From the NCBI RefSeq assembly GCF_029871235.1, contig NZ_SSOM01000082.1, forward strand, positions 113,143 through 177,142: 64,000 nucleotides of DNA, given 5' to 3'. Source of the stretch: Pseudomonas sp. BN411. GTDB taxonomy: Bacteria; Pseudomonadota; Gammaproteobacteria; Pseudomonadales; Pseudomonadaceae. A program made the position numbers and the translations under genes. The notes beneath the pieces were generated by a model that worked only from the letters and a program-made list of their open reading frames with translations, had not been told where the DNA came from and did not search any database. Of this stretch, positions 23,412 to 31,120 are shown piece by piece; positions within the stretch are counted from its first letter, which is position 1; the number at the start of each line of letters is the position of its first letter.

Positions 23412-24167
23412 TTAACCCCAATAAGCCTGGCCGCCATCCAGCGGGATGGTGGCGCCGGTCAGATAGCGGGCGTTGTCGCTGACCAGGAAGGCCACGGTGC
23501 GGCCGATGTCGTGTTCACAATCGCCCACCCGGCGCAGCGGAATGCTGCTGAAGAAGGCTTCCGCCTCCACCGGGTTGGCTTCGACCCAGCCGCGCAGGCC
23601 GGGGGATAGGGCGTGGGGGGCGATGACGTTGACGCGGATGCCGTCCACGCCCCATTCGCAGGCAGCCCCGCGGCTGAGCGAGCGGATGGCTTCCTTGGTT
23701 GCGGCGTAGTGGCCGTAGCCCGATGCGTCCCAGCGCACGGCGGCGGAGGAGGCCAGGTTGACCACGGCGCCATCACCCTTGAGGTGCGGGTAGCAGGCGC
23801 GCATCAGGCGCAGGGTGGCCATGGGACCTGAGTCGATGCCCTTCATGAAGGCTTCGTCCGTCACCTCGAGGATGCTGCCGAGCGGCACGATGTGGGCGTT
23901 GTTGACCAGGATGTTGAGGCCACCGAAGGCCTCCACCACTTGGGCCACGCAGCGATCGATATCCGCTGGGCTCATCACGTCGCATTCGACTGCCAGGGCG
24001 GTGCCGCCACGGCGGCGAATTTCGGCACAAGTCTCTTCCAGGGTGGCGCGGGTGCGACCGGCCACGGCGACCTTGGCGCCCTCGGCGGCCAGCGAGTAGG
24101 CGATACCCTGGCCAACGCCCTGGCCGCCTCCGGTCACCAGGGCGACCTTGCCTTGCAGCATGCTCAT
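23412..24167 (-). CDS. Short-chain dehydrogenase/reductase (SDR 6)
   Basis: 251 residues, start MSMLQGKVALVTGG with GGGAG 9 nt upstream. TGGGQGVG, NNAH, NLASSAAV, YAATK intact. Arg after beta-2 (AGRTRATLEE) points to NADP(H). Gap to SDR 5 is 11 bp, so one transcript. Confidence 0.88.
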   Translation of the reverse strand: MSMLQGKVALVTGGGQGVGQGIAYSLAAEGAKVAVAGRTRATLEETCAEIRRRGGTALAVECDVMSPADIDRCVAQVVEAFGGLNILVNNAHIVPLGSILEVTDEAFMKGIDSGPMATLRLMRACYPHLKGDGAVVNLASSAAVRWDASGYGHYAATKEAIRSLSRGAACEWGVDGIRVNVIAPHALSPGLRGWVEANPVEAEAFFSSIPLRRVGDCEHDIGRTVAFLVSDNARYLTGATIPLDGGQAYWG

Positions 24168-24192
24168 GCTTGTTTGCTCCCGAATCATTGGA

Positions 24193-24957
24193 TTAACCGG
24201 CGATGCCGGAGATCGTCTGTGCGTTGTCGATGCGCAGTTCGGCGCCGTTGACGAAGCGCGATTCGTCCGAGGCGAGGAACAGCACCAGGTTGGCCACGTC
24301 TTCCGGCATGCACATGCGTGCCATGGGGTTGTCGCCGATGCCCAGGGCCACCGGATCGAGGTTGGGCACCAGGGACTGGGTCATGGGTGTCCAGATGCCG
24401 TCGGGGTGAATGGAGTTGCAGCGGATGCGGTAGCCGCTGTTCTTGCAGTGCATCGCGACGTTGCGGGTCAGGGCGGTGACGGCGCCTTTGGAGCCGGTGT
24501 AGGCGCACATGGGCGGCAGACCGCCGAGGGCGGCGACCGAGGACATCATGATGATCGAGCCGCCGGTGGCGTTGCGCTTCATTGCCTCGATGCCGTACTT
24601 GCAGCCGAGGAAGTAGCCATCGGCGTTCACCCGCATCACGTTGCGCCATTGCTGCAGGCTGGCCTCTTCGATCGTACCCAGGGGGCAGATGGCGGCGTTA
24701 TTGACCAGCACATCGAGGCGGCCGAAGGTCGCCAGGGTCTGCTCGATTGCCCGCTGCCAATGCTGTTCCTCGGCGACATCGAGTTCGACGAACAGGGCTG
24801 CGGCACCGATCTCGGCAGCCAGGGCCGCGCCGGCCTCGCAGTCTATGTCCGCCAGCACCACCCGGGCGCCTTCGGCGGCCAGCAGAAGGGCATCGGCCTT
24901 GCCGACGCCGCTGGCGGCGCCGGTGATCAGTACGACCTTGTCTTGGACACGTTTCAT
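24193..24957 (-). CDS. Short-chain dehydrogenase/reductase (SDR 7)
   Basis: 254 residues. TGAASGVG, NNAA, MSSVAAL, YTGSK. Asp-rich beta-2 end (VLADIDCEAG) indicates NAD. HCKNSGYRIRCNSIHPDG followed by WTPM resembles bacterial cyclohexanol/cyclopentanol and 3-beta/17-beta-hydroxysteroid dehydrogenases. ATGA overlap with SDR 8. Confidence 0.87.
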   Translation of the reverse strand: MKRVQDKVVLITGAASGVGKADALLLAAEGARVVLADIDCEAGAALAAEIGAAALFVELDVAEEQHWQRAIEQTLATFGRLDVLVNNAAICPLGTIEEASLQQWRNVMRVNADGYFLGCKYGIEAMKRNATGGSIIMMSSVAALGGLPPMCAYTGSKGAVTALTRNVAMHCKNSGYRIRCNSIHPDGIWTPMTQSLVPNLDPVALGIGDNPMARMCMPEDVANLVLFLASDESRFVNGAELRIDNAQTISGIAG

Positions 24958-25811
24958 TCAGCTCTCCTCAAGGGGGCCCGACCGGCCAGGGCGTCCTGTA
25001 TGGCGTCTGCGCCGTACATGGCCGCCACAAGGTCGTCCAGGTGGGGATTGCGGCGTAGTTCGTTGCCGCCGTCGATGGCCAGGCTCTGGCCGGTGGTCCA
25101 GACCGATTCCGGGCCGGCCAGGTAACGCACAGCCCCTGCGATGTCCTCGGGTGTGCCGAGACGGCCGAGCGGTACCTCGTCGAGGAACGGCCGGCAGAGT
25201 TCGGGGCTGGCGAACAGGGCGCCAGTGGCCTCGCTGCGGAATAGTCCGGGACGCACGGAATTGACGCGGATGCCGGCGCTGGCCAGCTCCTCGGCGGCGC
25301 AGCGCACCAGACTTTCCAGGGCAGCCTTGGCGGTGCAGTAGGACGACAGCCAGCGGAAGGTCATCTGCGCGGCCGTGGACGAGATGCACACGATGGAGCC
25401 GCCGCCGTTGCGCGCCATCAGCGGGGCGCCATGTCGGATGGCGAGGAAGGCGCTCATCAGGTTTGCGTCAAGTTCGGCGGTGAAGCTCTTGGCGTCATGG
25501 TGCAGCAGGGGGCGAAAACCACCACCGCCCACTGTGGGGATCAGGATGTCCAGGCGCTGGTGAAGGTCGTAGGCCTGGTCCAGCGCCCGCAGCAAGTCGG
25601 CTTCCTCACAGGCGTCGCCGACGCAGCACTCGACCTGGGCGCCGGGCACCTGCCCGAGCAGGTCGTTGCGGGCTGCCTCCAGCGCCTCGGCTCGTCGGCC
25701 CAGCAGCACAACGCTGGCACCGTCCCTGATCAGCGCGAGGGCACAAACCCTGGCCAGGGCGCCGGTGCCGCCGGTGATCAGCGCAGTCTTGCCGCTCAGG
25801 GCCCCGATCAC
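24954..25811 (-). CDS. Short-chain dehydrogenase/reductase (SDR 8)
   Basis: 285 residues. Cofactor loop TGGTGALA (last Gly of GxxxGxG altered), PTVG in place of NNAG, CISSTAAQ, YCTAK. Arg after beta-2 (LGRRAEALEA) suggests NADP(H). About 30 extra residues at the C-terminus. Starts with a 4-nt overlap with the SnoaL-like gene and ends overlapping SDR 7, so the operon is translationally coupled. Confidence 0.86.
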   Translation of the reverse strand: MIGALSGKTALITGGTGALARVCALALIRDGASVVLLGRRAEALEAARNDLLGQVPGAQVECCVGDACEEADLLRALDQAYDLHQRLDILIPTVGGGGFRPLLHHDAKSFTAELDANLMSAFLAIRHGAPLMARNGGGSIVCISSTAAQMTFRWLSSYCTAKAALESLVRCAAEELASAGIRVNSVRPGLFRSEATGALFASPELCRPFLDEVPLGRLGTPEDIAGAVRYLAGPESVWTTGQSLAIDGGNELRRNPHLDDLVAAMYGADAIQDALAGRAPLRRAE

Positions 25812-26233
25812 TGATTGGCTCCTTGCAAGGGCTGGTCCTGGGACCAGTCCAGCAACAGCTCGCGACAGGTGATGCGCCAGAGACCGTCAAGGCAGGCGAA
25901 GCGATCACGGTAACGGATGCCCCAATCCAGCTTGCGGGTGACGCCCTCGGCTTCGTAGATGTGGTTGGCGATGCAGTAGGTTTCGGCACTCGCCTCGAGG
26001 TCGTCCACCTCCGCCAGGTGGTTGTGGACATGGTGCTGGGTGACGCTGTAGCGACCCAGACCGTTCATTCCCGCGACGATGGCGTCTACGCCGTCGAAGC
26101 TGAAGCCGGGCCCTTTGAGTACTGCGTCGGGTGCGAACAGGCGGGCCAGTGCCGTCCAATCCCGTTTATCCACCGCCTGTGCGTAACGACAGACGAGTTC
26201 ATAGAGCGCTTGCTTGTGCGATGCCTCGGACAT
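25808..26233 (-). CDS. SnoaL/NTF2-like fold protein (A)
   Basis: 141 residues; start MSEASHKQALYELVCRYAQA with AAGGAGG. Typical SnoaL_4 pattern: YAQAVDKRDWTALARLFAPD, then TQHHVHNH and WRITCRELLLDW. The fold covers ketosteroid isomerase, scytalone-dehydratase-like and BaiE-like dehydratases, and ring-hydroxylase small subunits. First gene of the SDR 5-8 operon, 70 bp downstream of operator copy 6. A role in isomerising or dehydrating a ring is plausible; the catalytic residues cannot be fixed. Confidence 0.82.
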   Translation of the reverse strand: MSEASHKQALYELVCRYAQAVDKRDWTALARLFAPDAVLKGPGFSFDGVDAIVAGMNGLGRYSVTQHHVHNHLAEVDDLEASAETYCIANHIYEAEGVTRKLDWGIRYRDRFACLDGLWRITCRELLLDWSQDQPLQGANQ

Positions 26234-26303
26234 GCCAGGAGCCTCCTTGTTTGTCCTGCGCGGTTGCAGGTGCCGGGAAACTCGCATCGCCGGGGCAGAG
26301 GGG

Positions 26304-26321
26304 CATCGGCCGATCGGACTA
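26304..26321 (-). promoter_or_regulatory. Shared regulon operator, copy 6 (towards SnoaL-A/SDR 5-8 operon)
   Basis: Minus-strand TAGTCCGATCGGCCGATG, one mismatch to consensus, 70 bp before the ATG at 26233. Confidence 0.72.
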
Positions 26322-26341
26322 TTGGTCATCGCGCAGGGCGC

Positions 26342-26359
26342 TAGTCCCCTCGGACGATG
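26342..26359 (+). promoter_or_regulatory. Shared regulon operator, copy 7 (towards SnoaL-B gene)
   Basis: TAGTCCCCTCGGACGATG, full match, 55 bp before the ATG at 26415; 20 bp from copy 6. Confidence 0.77.
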
Positions 26360-26414
26360 ATTGGCCGGGTAGCGCCGGCTAGGTTGGGCGTTCCCCTTAC
26401 ATGGAGCAGCAGAG

Positions 26415-26894
26415 ATGGCCGACGCCGTTGAAACACTTCTGGAAATCGAGCAGATCAAGCAGCTGAAGTACCGCTATTTCAGGGCGATCGACTGCCATGA
26501 CTGGGCCTTGTTCGAAACCTGTGTGGCCGAGGACGTGACCACCGCGCTGGACAGCGGCAAGTACGCCTTTTCCGGTCGTGCCGGCTTTGTAGAGGGCCTG
26601 CGTGGGCTGATGGACCGGCCGACCCTGCTGTCCAAGCATCAGGGGCACCACCCGGAGATCGAGTTGGTCGCGCCTGATCGGGCCCGGGGCAGCTGGTACC
26701 TTGAGGATCATGTGATCGACACGGAGAACGGCTGGATGGTGCACGGCACGGCGTTCTACCAGGACGAATACGTCAAGCGCGACGGGGCCTGGCAGATTCT
26801 CTCCACTGGATACCGGCGCGTATTCGAAACGGTCACGGCGCCCATCCCGGAGCAGTTCAAGGTCATTTCCTGCTGGTTCGGACTGCCCGAGTGA
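26415..26894 (+). CDS. SnoaL/NTF2-like protein (B), resembles bile-acid 7-alpha-dehydratase BaiE
   Basis: 159 residues. IKQLKYRYFRAIDCHDW at the N-terminus and SKHQGHHPEIEL, WYLEDHVID, HGTAFYQDEYVKRDGAW, STGYRR later. From memory, BaiE uses a Tyr, Asp, His, Asp and Arg set; Y21, D26, H75 or H78, D98 and R134 here lie at compatible spacings. If so, the reaction would be dehydration of a ring hydroxyl, as in the aerobic bile-salt dehydratase Hsh2. The resemblance was judged by eye. Transcribed alone under operator copy 7, divergent to SnoaL-A. Confidence 0.78.
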   Translation: MADAVETLLEIEQIKQLKYRYFRAIDCHDWALFETCVAEDVTTALDSGKYAFSGRAGFVEGLRGLMDRPTLLSKHQGHHPEIELVAPDRARGSWYLEDHVIDTENGWMVHGTAFYQDEYVKRDGAWQILSTGYRRVFETVTAPIPEQFKVISCWFGLPE

Positions 26895-26912
26895 ACGAAT
26901 AGCGCCCGCCGC

Positions 26913-27872
26913 TCAGCCGGCGCGCAGCTCGCGGATACCCTTGCCGAGGCGCTTGCGCAGCAGGGTGCGCAGGGTCACGCCGTCGGCGTAGCCCACCAGC
27001 CCGGCCACCTGGTCGACGCTGTGCTCGCTGGTTTTCAGCAGGTGCACGGCGCGTTCGATGCGCAGGTCCTGCACGTAGGCGAGCGGTGTTTTGCCCAGCA
27101 CTTCGTGGATGCGCCGGGCGAGGGTGCGCTTGCTGGTGGCCAGTTCTCCGGCTGCTGCATCGAGGTTGAACCCCTCGGCCAGGCGCTCGCGTACCCAGCG
27201 GTCGAAGCGTTGCACCAGCGGGTCGGCATGGGCCAGGTGGTCGGAGAGGGCATAGGCCGATTGCGACGGCCGCGAGTCGACGATCAGGTAGCGCGCCACC
27301 AGGGCGGCCAGCTCCGGGCTGGTCTGGCGGATGAGCCAGAGGGTCAGGTCCAGGTGGCTGAGGGCGGCGCCGGCGGTCACCAATTGCCCGGAGCTGACGA
27401 TCATCCGGCCGGCGTCGAGCTGCACCTGTGGATAACGTTGCCGGAACAGCGGTGTCAGCCACCAGGTGGTGGTGGCTTCGTGCCCGTCCAGCAAGCCGGT
27501 TTCCGCCAGCACGAAAGTGCCGATGCAGGCTGCGGCGATTCGCGCGCCACCTTCCGCCCAGTGACGCAGGGCGACAACCGCATCGGCTACGTCAGGGCGG
27601 GCCAGGGCTTGCTGCAATGGGTCGGGCATCTTGTAGCCCATGGCCGGGACGATCACCCACTCCGGCGTCGGGCAATCCGCCAGCGGTCGCACCGGAACGC
27701 CGAAACCCAGGGAGCTGTTCACTTCCGGCCTTACCCCGGCCAGGACCACCTCGAACTGCGGGCAGGGCAGTCCATGCAGGGTGGAAAGTTCGTTGGCAGT
27801 GGCAAGGGCGTCGAGCACGGTGGCCAGGCCGGTGTCGAACACACCCTCAAGGGCGAGGACGGTGAGCTTCAT
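26913..27872 (-). CDS. GlxA-type AraC-family regulator with DJ-1/PfpI domain
   Basis: 319 residues from MKLTVLALEGVFDTGLATVL. Residues 1-180 form a DJ-1/PfpI (GATase1-like) domain (AAACIGTFVLAETGLLDGHE, with the nucleophile-elbow Cys), and 215-319 an AraC HTH pair (LDAAAGELATSKRTLARRIH, VDQVAGLVGYADGVTLRTLL). Such regulators control catabolism of amino-acid derivatives and other substrates. It is convergent with SnoaL-B and has no operator copy, so is probably outside the regulon. Confidence 0.9.
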   Translation of the reverse strand: MKLTVLALEGVFDTGLATVLDALATANELSTLHGLPCPQFEVVLAGVRPEVNSSLGFGVPVRPLADCPTPEWVIVPAMGYKMPDPLQQALARPDVADAVVALRHWAEGGARIAAACIGTFVLAETGLLDGHEATTTWWLTPLFRQRYPQVQLDAGRMIVSSGQLVTAGAALSHLDLTLWLIRQTSPELAALVARYLIVDSRPSQSAYALSDHLAHADPLVQRFDRWVRERLAEGFNLDAAAGELATSKRTLARRIHEVLGKTPLAYVQDLRIERAVHLLKTSEHSVDQVAGLVGYADGVTLRTLLRKRLGKGIRELRAG

Positions 27873-27969
27873 GGCGAGATCGCTACCAAAGTTGTCAATC
27901 GCGCCAGTATGGCAAAGGGGTAATGGGCCATAAAGTGAGCCCCACACCCCCTTGCTGCGGAGACTCGTC

Positions 27970-28410
27970 ATGTATCAGAAGACACTCATTGCCGGTTGGG
28001 GCGACATGGACTTCAACTCCCATATGCGCAACACCGCTTACCTCGACAAGTCCGCCGACGTGCGCATGATGTACTTCGCCGACCGTGGCTTCCCCATGTC
28101 CGAGTTCCACCGCCTGCGCCTCGGGCCGGTGGTGATGAAGGACGAGATCGAATACTTCCGGGAATTCCACCTGCTGGACGCGATGGACATCAGCATGCGC
28201 CTGGCCGGCCTGTCCGAAGACGGCAGCCGGATGATGCTGCGTAACGAGTTCTACCGGGGCACCACGTTGGCGGCGCGGGTTACCTCCACCGCCGGCTGGT
28301 TCGACCTGGAGCAGCGCAAGCTGGTGGTGCCGCCACCGGCCCTGCTGGAAGCGCTCCAGGCCCTGGAGGAAAGCGAGGATTTCCGTGTGCTGCCGGGCAG
28401 CAGCCGCTGA
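27970..28410 (+). CDS. Hotdog-fold acyl-CoA thioesterase (4HBT family)
   Basis: 146 residues, start MYQKTLIAGWGDMDFNSHMR. The GDMDFNSHMRNTAYLD stretch carries the catalytic Asp typical of 4-hydroxybenzoyl-CoA-thioesterase-like enzymes. Cytoplasmic. Divergent from the GlxA-type regulator and followed after 12 bp by DUF488. The acyl substrate cannot be read. Confidence 0.87.
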   Translation: MYQKTLIAGWGDMDFNSHMRNTAYLDKSADVRMMYFADRGFPMSEFHRLRLGPVVMKDEIEYFREFHLLDAMDISMRLAGLSEDGSRMMLRNEFYRGTTLAARVTSTAGWFDLEQRKLVVPPPALLEALQALEESEDFRVLPGSSR

Positions 28411-28422
28411 GGAGGAGGGGAG

Positions 28423-28809
28423 ATGAGCATCAGCATCGTCCAACTGGGCACGCCGCGAGCCGCCGATGAAGGGTTGCGCATCGGCACCGTGCGCCGGCCG
28501 CCACGGGGCGTACCCAAGGCCGAATTCGCCAGCCGCGACTACTACGACACCTGGCTACCCCTGCTGGCGCCCAGCGCGGACCTGATGGCCGAGGGCAAGG
28601 CCGCCGAAAGCGACGCCGACTGGGCGCGCTTCGCCAAGCGCTACCGCGCCGAAATGGAAGGCGGGGAGGGCGCCAGGGTGCTGGACCTGCTGGCCGCTCT
28701 GTCCCACGGCAGCCACTTCGCGGTCGGCTGCTATTGCGAGAACGAGGCACGCTGCCATCGATCTCTGCTGCGTCAGTTGCTGGCCGAGCGCGGCGCGTCG
28801 ATTCGCTGA
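28423..28809 (+). CDS. DUF488 family protein
   Basis: 128 residues with GGAGG upstream. Starts with a strand then RIGTVRRPPRGVPKAEF; the core FAVGCYCENEARCHRSLLR has the CxCxxxxxCHR signature of DUF488. Function of the family is unknown. Forms an operon with the thioesterase. Confidence 0.87.
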   Translation: MSISIVQLGTPRAADEGLRIGTVRRPPRGVPKAEFASRDYYDTWLPLLAPSADLMAEGKAAESDADWARFAKRYRAEMEGGEGARVLDLLAALSHGSHFAVGCYCENEARCHRSLLRQLLAERGASIR

Positions 28810-28987
28810 TCCCCGCGGCGGAAACGCCCACCACCTCCCTCTGGCAGTCCTACGACCAATGGCGCAAAATCGCGCCTCGTCGACGGAAGGCGCTGAGTAT
28901 TAAGGCGCCTTCATTCCTATACTTCTGAGGTATGGGTCTTACTCTTCTTTTCCTTCCTTCATTTTTTCTTTCTTTACTGGACGCATC

Positions 28988-29932
28988 GTGAAAATTCGCA
29001 GTTCGATCGCCAAGCTGTTCGTTCTCGGTACCTGCCTGTTCGTTTTTGCAGGCTCTCCGGCCCAAGCCCAGGAAGCGCCGCTGCCGGTTCGCGACCCGGC
29101 TCAACTGCACCTGGCCTCCGGCAGCGTGATGTTGCTGGACCTGAACACCGACAAGGTCCTCTACTCCCGAAATCCTGACCTGGTTGCCCCGATCGCCTCG
29201 GTGACCAAGCTGATGACCGCCATGGTGGTGCTGGACGCCAAGCAGCCCATGGACGAGGTCATCTCCGTGACCATCCGTGACAACCCGGACATGAAAGGCG
29301 TGTATTCGCGGGTACGCGTGGGCAGCCAGGTCAATCGCCACGACATGATGCTGATGACCCTCATGTCGTCGGAGAACCGCGCCGCCACCACCCTGGCCGA
29401 GTCCTATCCCGGCGGTTATTCGGCCTTCATCAAGGCGATGAACACCAAGGCCCGCGCACTGGGCATGACCAGCACCCGCTATGTCGAACCCACCGGCCTG
29501 TCGCTGCACAACGTGTCCAGCGCCCACGACCTGGTGCTGCTGCTCAAGGAAGCACGCAAGTACCCGATGCTGAGCCAGCTCAGCACCACGCCGGAGAAGA
29601 CCATCACCTTCGTCAAGCCGCGCTACAGCCTGGGCTTCCGCAACACCAACAGCCTGGTACGCAAGCCCGGCTGGAGCATCCAGGTGACCAAGACCGGCTT
29701 CACCGACGAGGCGGGACACTGCCTGGTGATGCTGACCCACATGAACGGCCGCCCGGTCGCCATGGTGCTGCTGGATGCCTTTGGCAAATACACCCACGTG
29801 GCCGACGCCACGCGCATGCGCCGCTGGCTGGAAACCGGCAAGAGCGGCCCGGTACCGGCGGCGGCGAAGAACTACCGCCAGTACAAGGACAACCAGATTC
29901 GCCAGGCGACGGTGCAGAACAGCGCGCAGTGA
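28988..29932 (+). CDS. pbpG: D-alanyl-D-alanine endopeptidase PbpG (PBP7-like)
   Basis: 314 residues, GTG start, signal peptide ending SPAQA. Penicillin-binding motifs in order: SVTK (SxxK), SEN (SxN), KTG in [12 protein letters not shown]. It cleaves DD-cross-links in periplasmic peptidoglycan. Single-gene unit; the 178 bp upstream is pyrimidine-rich near the start and has no clear operator. Confidence 0.92.
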   Translation: MKIRSSIAKLFVLGTCLFVFAGSPAQAQEAPLPVRDPAQLHLASGSVMLLDLNTDKVLYSRNPDLVAPIASVTKLMTAMVVLDAKQPMDEVISVTIRDNPDMKGVYSRVRVGSQVNRHDMMLMTLMSSENRAATTLAESYPGGYSAFIKAMNTKARALGMTSTRYVEPTGLSLHNVSSAHDLVLLLKEARKYPMLSQLSTTPEKTITFVKPRYSLGFRNTNSLVRKPGWSIQVTKTGFTDEAGHCLVMLTHMNGRPVAMVLLDAFGKYTHVADATRMRRWLETGKSGPVPAAAKNYRQYKDNQIRQATVQNSAQ

Positions 29933-29989
29933 GGAAATGGGGCAGGCCTGTCGCCTGCTTGGCGAATGAATTGGCTTGCCAGAGCCTTG

Positions 29990-30044
29990 TAGGAGCTAGC
30001 TTGCTAGCGAAAAGGCACCATTCGCTGGCAAGCCAGCTCCTACG
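29990..30044. repeat. REP-like repeat, family B, copy 3
   Basis: GTAGGAGCTAGCTTGCTAGC ... GGCAAGCCAGCTCCTAC between pbpG and the lysR-type gene. Confidence 0.85.
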
Positions 30045-30070
30045 GGCGATCCGGCTGCGCGCGGCGCACC

Positions 30071-31000
30071 CTACGGAACGAGTCCGCGCAGCCGGGATTC
30101 CAGCCTTCCCAGCAACCCTTCTGCTACCTCCTTCAATACTTCCTCCGCTTCATCCACCAGTGCCGACGAGGGTCGGTATTCCGGGCGGATCAGCTGCACG
30201 CGGAATGGCACGGACGTCTGTAGCCGGCGTATCTGTACCCCGCGCCCGACCTCGTCCAGGGCGCTCAGCGGGTTGACGATGGCCAGGCCCAGCCCCTGGC
30301 GGACCATGGCGCAGACCGAGGCGGCAGTGCTGGTTTCCACCACCATCCGGCGCTCCACCCCGGCGGCCTGGAAGTGGGCGTCCAGGCTCTGCCGGTAGAT
30401 ATCCAGGCCAGACAGGCTGATGAACGGGCGACCATGGAAGTCCGCCAGTTCCAGCTCGGATCTGCTCAACAGTTCGTGGCCATCCGGCAGCACGCAGACC
30501 ATATCGGCGGCGAATAGGGTCGAGCCTCGTGTGCCGCGGGGCAGCAGGTCGGTTTCCGACAGGCCCAGGTCATGCCGCTGGCCGCTCAGGGATTCCTCCA
30601 GCAGGGGCGACTCCTGAGCGCTGATGGACAGGCGCACGCCCGGATGGCGTTCGAGAAAGGCCTGGCAGAACCTCGGCAGCAGGGTCTGGGCAAAGACCGG
30701 AAGGCCGGTGATGGCCAACTGGCCCTGGTCGAAGCGGCGGATGGCCTGGGCCGCGCCGACGATGCGTTCCAGTCCGGCGTAGGAACGCTGCACCTCGTCG
30801 AACAACGCCAAACCCTGGGCGGTGGGGGCCAGGCGGCCGCCCTCGCGATCGAACAGGCGGAATCCCAGCAGGTGCTCGAAGCGCGCCAACTCGCGGCTCA
30901 CGGTGGGCTGCGAGGTGAACAGCAGGCGCGCGGCGCCGGTGACGCTGCCAGCGGTCATCACCGCGCGGAAGATTTCGATATGGCGAATGGAAAGGTCCAT
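30071..31000 (-). CDS. lysR: LysR-family activator divergent to lysA
   Basis: 309 residues. N-terminal HTH (residues about 5-64: HIEIFRAVMTAGSVTGAARL, TSQPTVSRELARFEHLLGFR) followed by the periplasmic-binding-protein-like effector domain. Divergent arrangement with a diaminopimelate decarboxylase gene, 120 bp apart, parallels E. coli lysR-lysA, so control of lysA by diaminopimelate/lysine is likely. Confidence 0.88.
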   Translation of the reverse strand: MDLSIRHIEIFRAVMTAGSVTGAARLLFTSQPTVSRELARFEHLLGFRLFDREGGRLAPTAQGLALFDEVQRSYAGLERIVGAAQAIRRFDQGQLAITGLPVFAQTLLPRFCQAFLERHPGVRLSISAQESPLLEESLSGQRHDLGLSETDLLPRGTRGSTLFAADMVCVLPDGHELLSRSELELADFHGRPFISLSGLDIYRQSLDAHFQAAGVERRMVVETSTAASVCAMVRQGLGLAIVNPLSALDEVGRGVQIRRLQTSVPFRVQLIRPEYRPSSALVDEAEEVLKEVAEGLLGRLESRLRGLVP

Positions 31001-31030
31001 GGGGCGCTCGGAAACAGGTGTCAGTACATA

Positions 31031-31071
31031 TCAATAATGAATGGCGTGATCATAAATTGGTATTTTATTGA
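31031..31071. promoter_or_regulatory. AT-rich palindrome in the lysR/lysA gap
   Basis: TCAATAA (31031-31037) and TTATTGA (31065-31071) are inverted; inside are TGATCA and ATAAA-N7-TTTAT (31052-31068), a LysR-type T-N11-A-like site. It is the most AT-rich stretch nearby and probably holds both promoters. Confidence 0.5.
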
Positions 31072-31120
31072 ATCGTCCCGTCTCGCCATCATGACGTCAT
31101 CCTGAATTCCGGAGGCCGCC

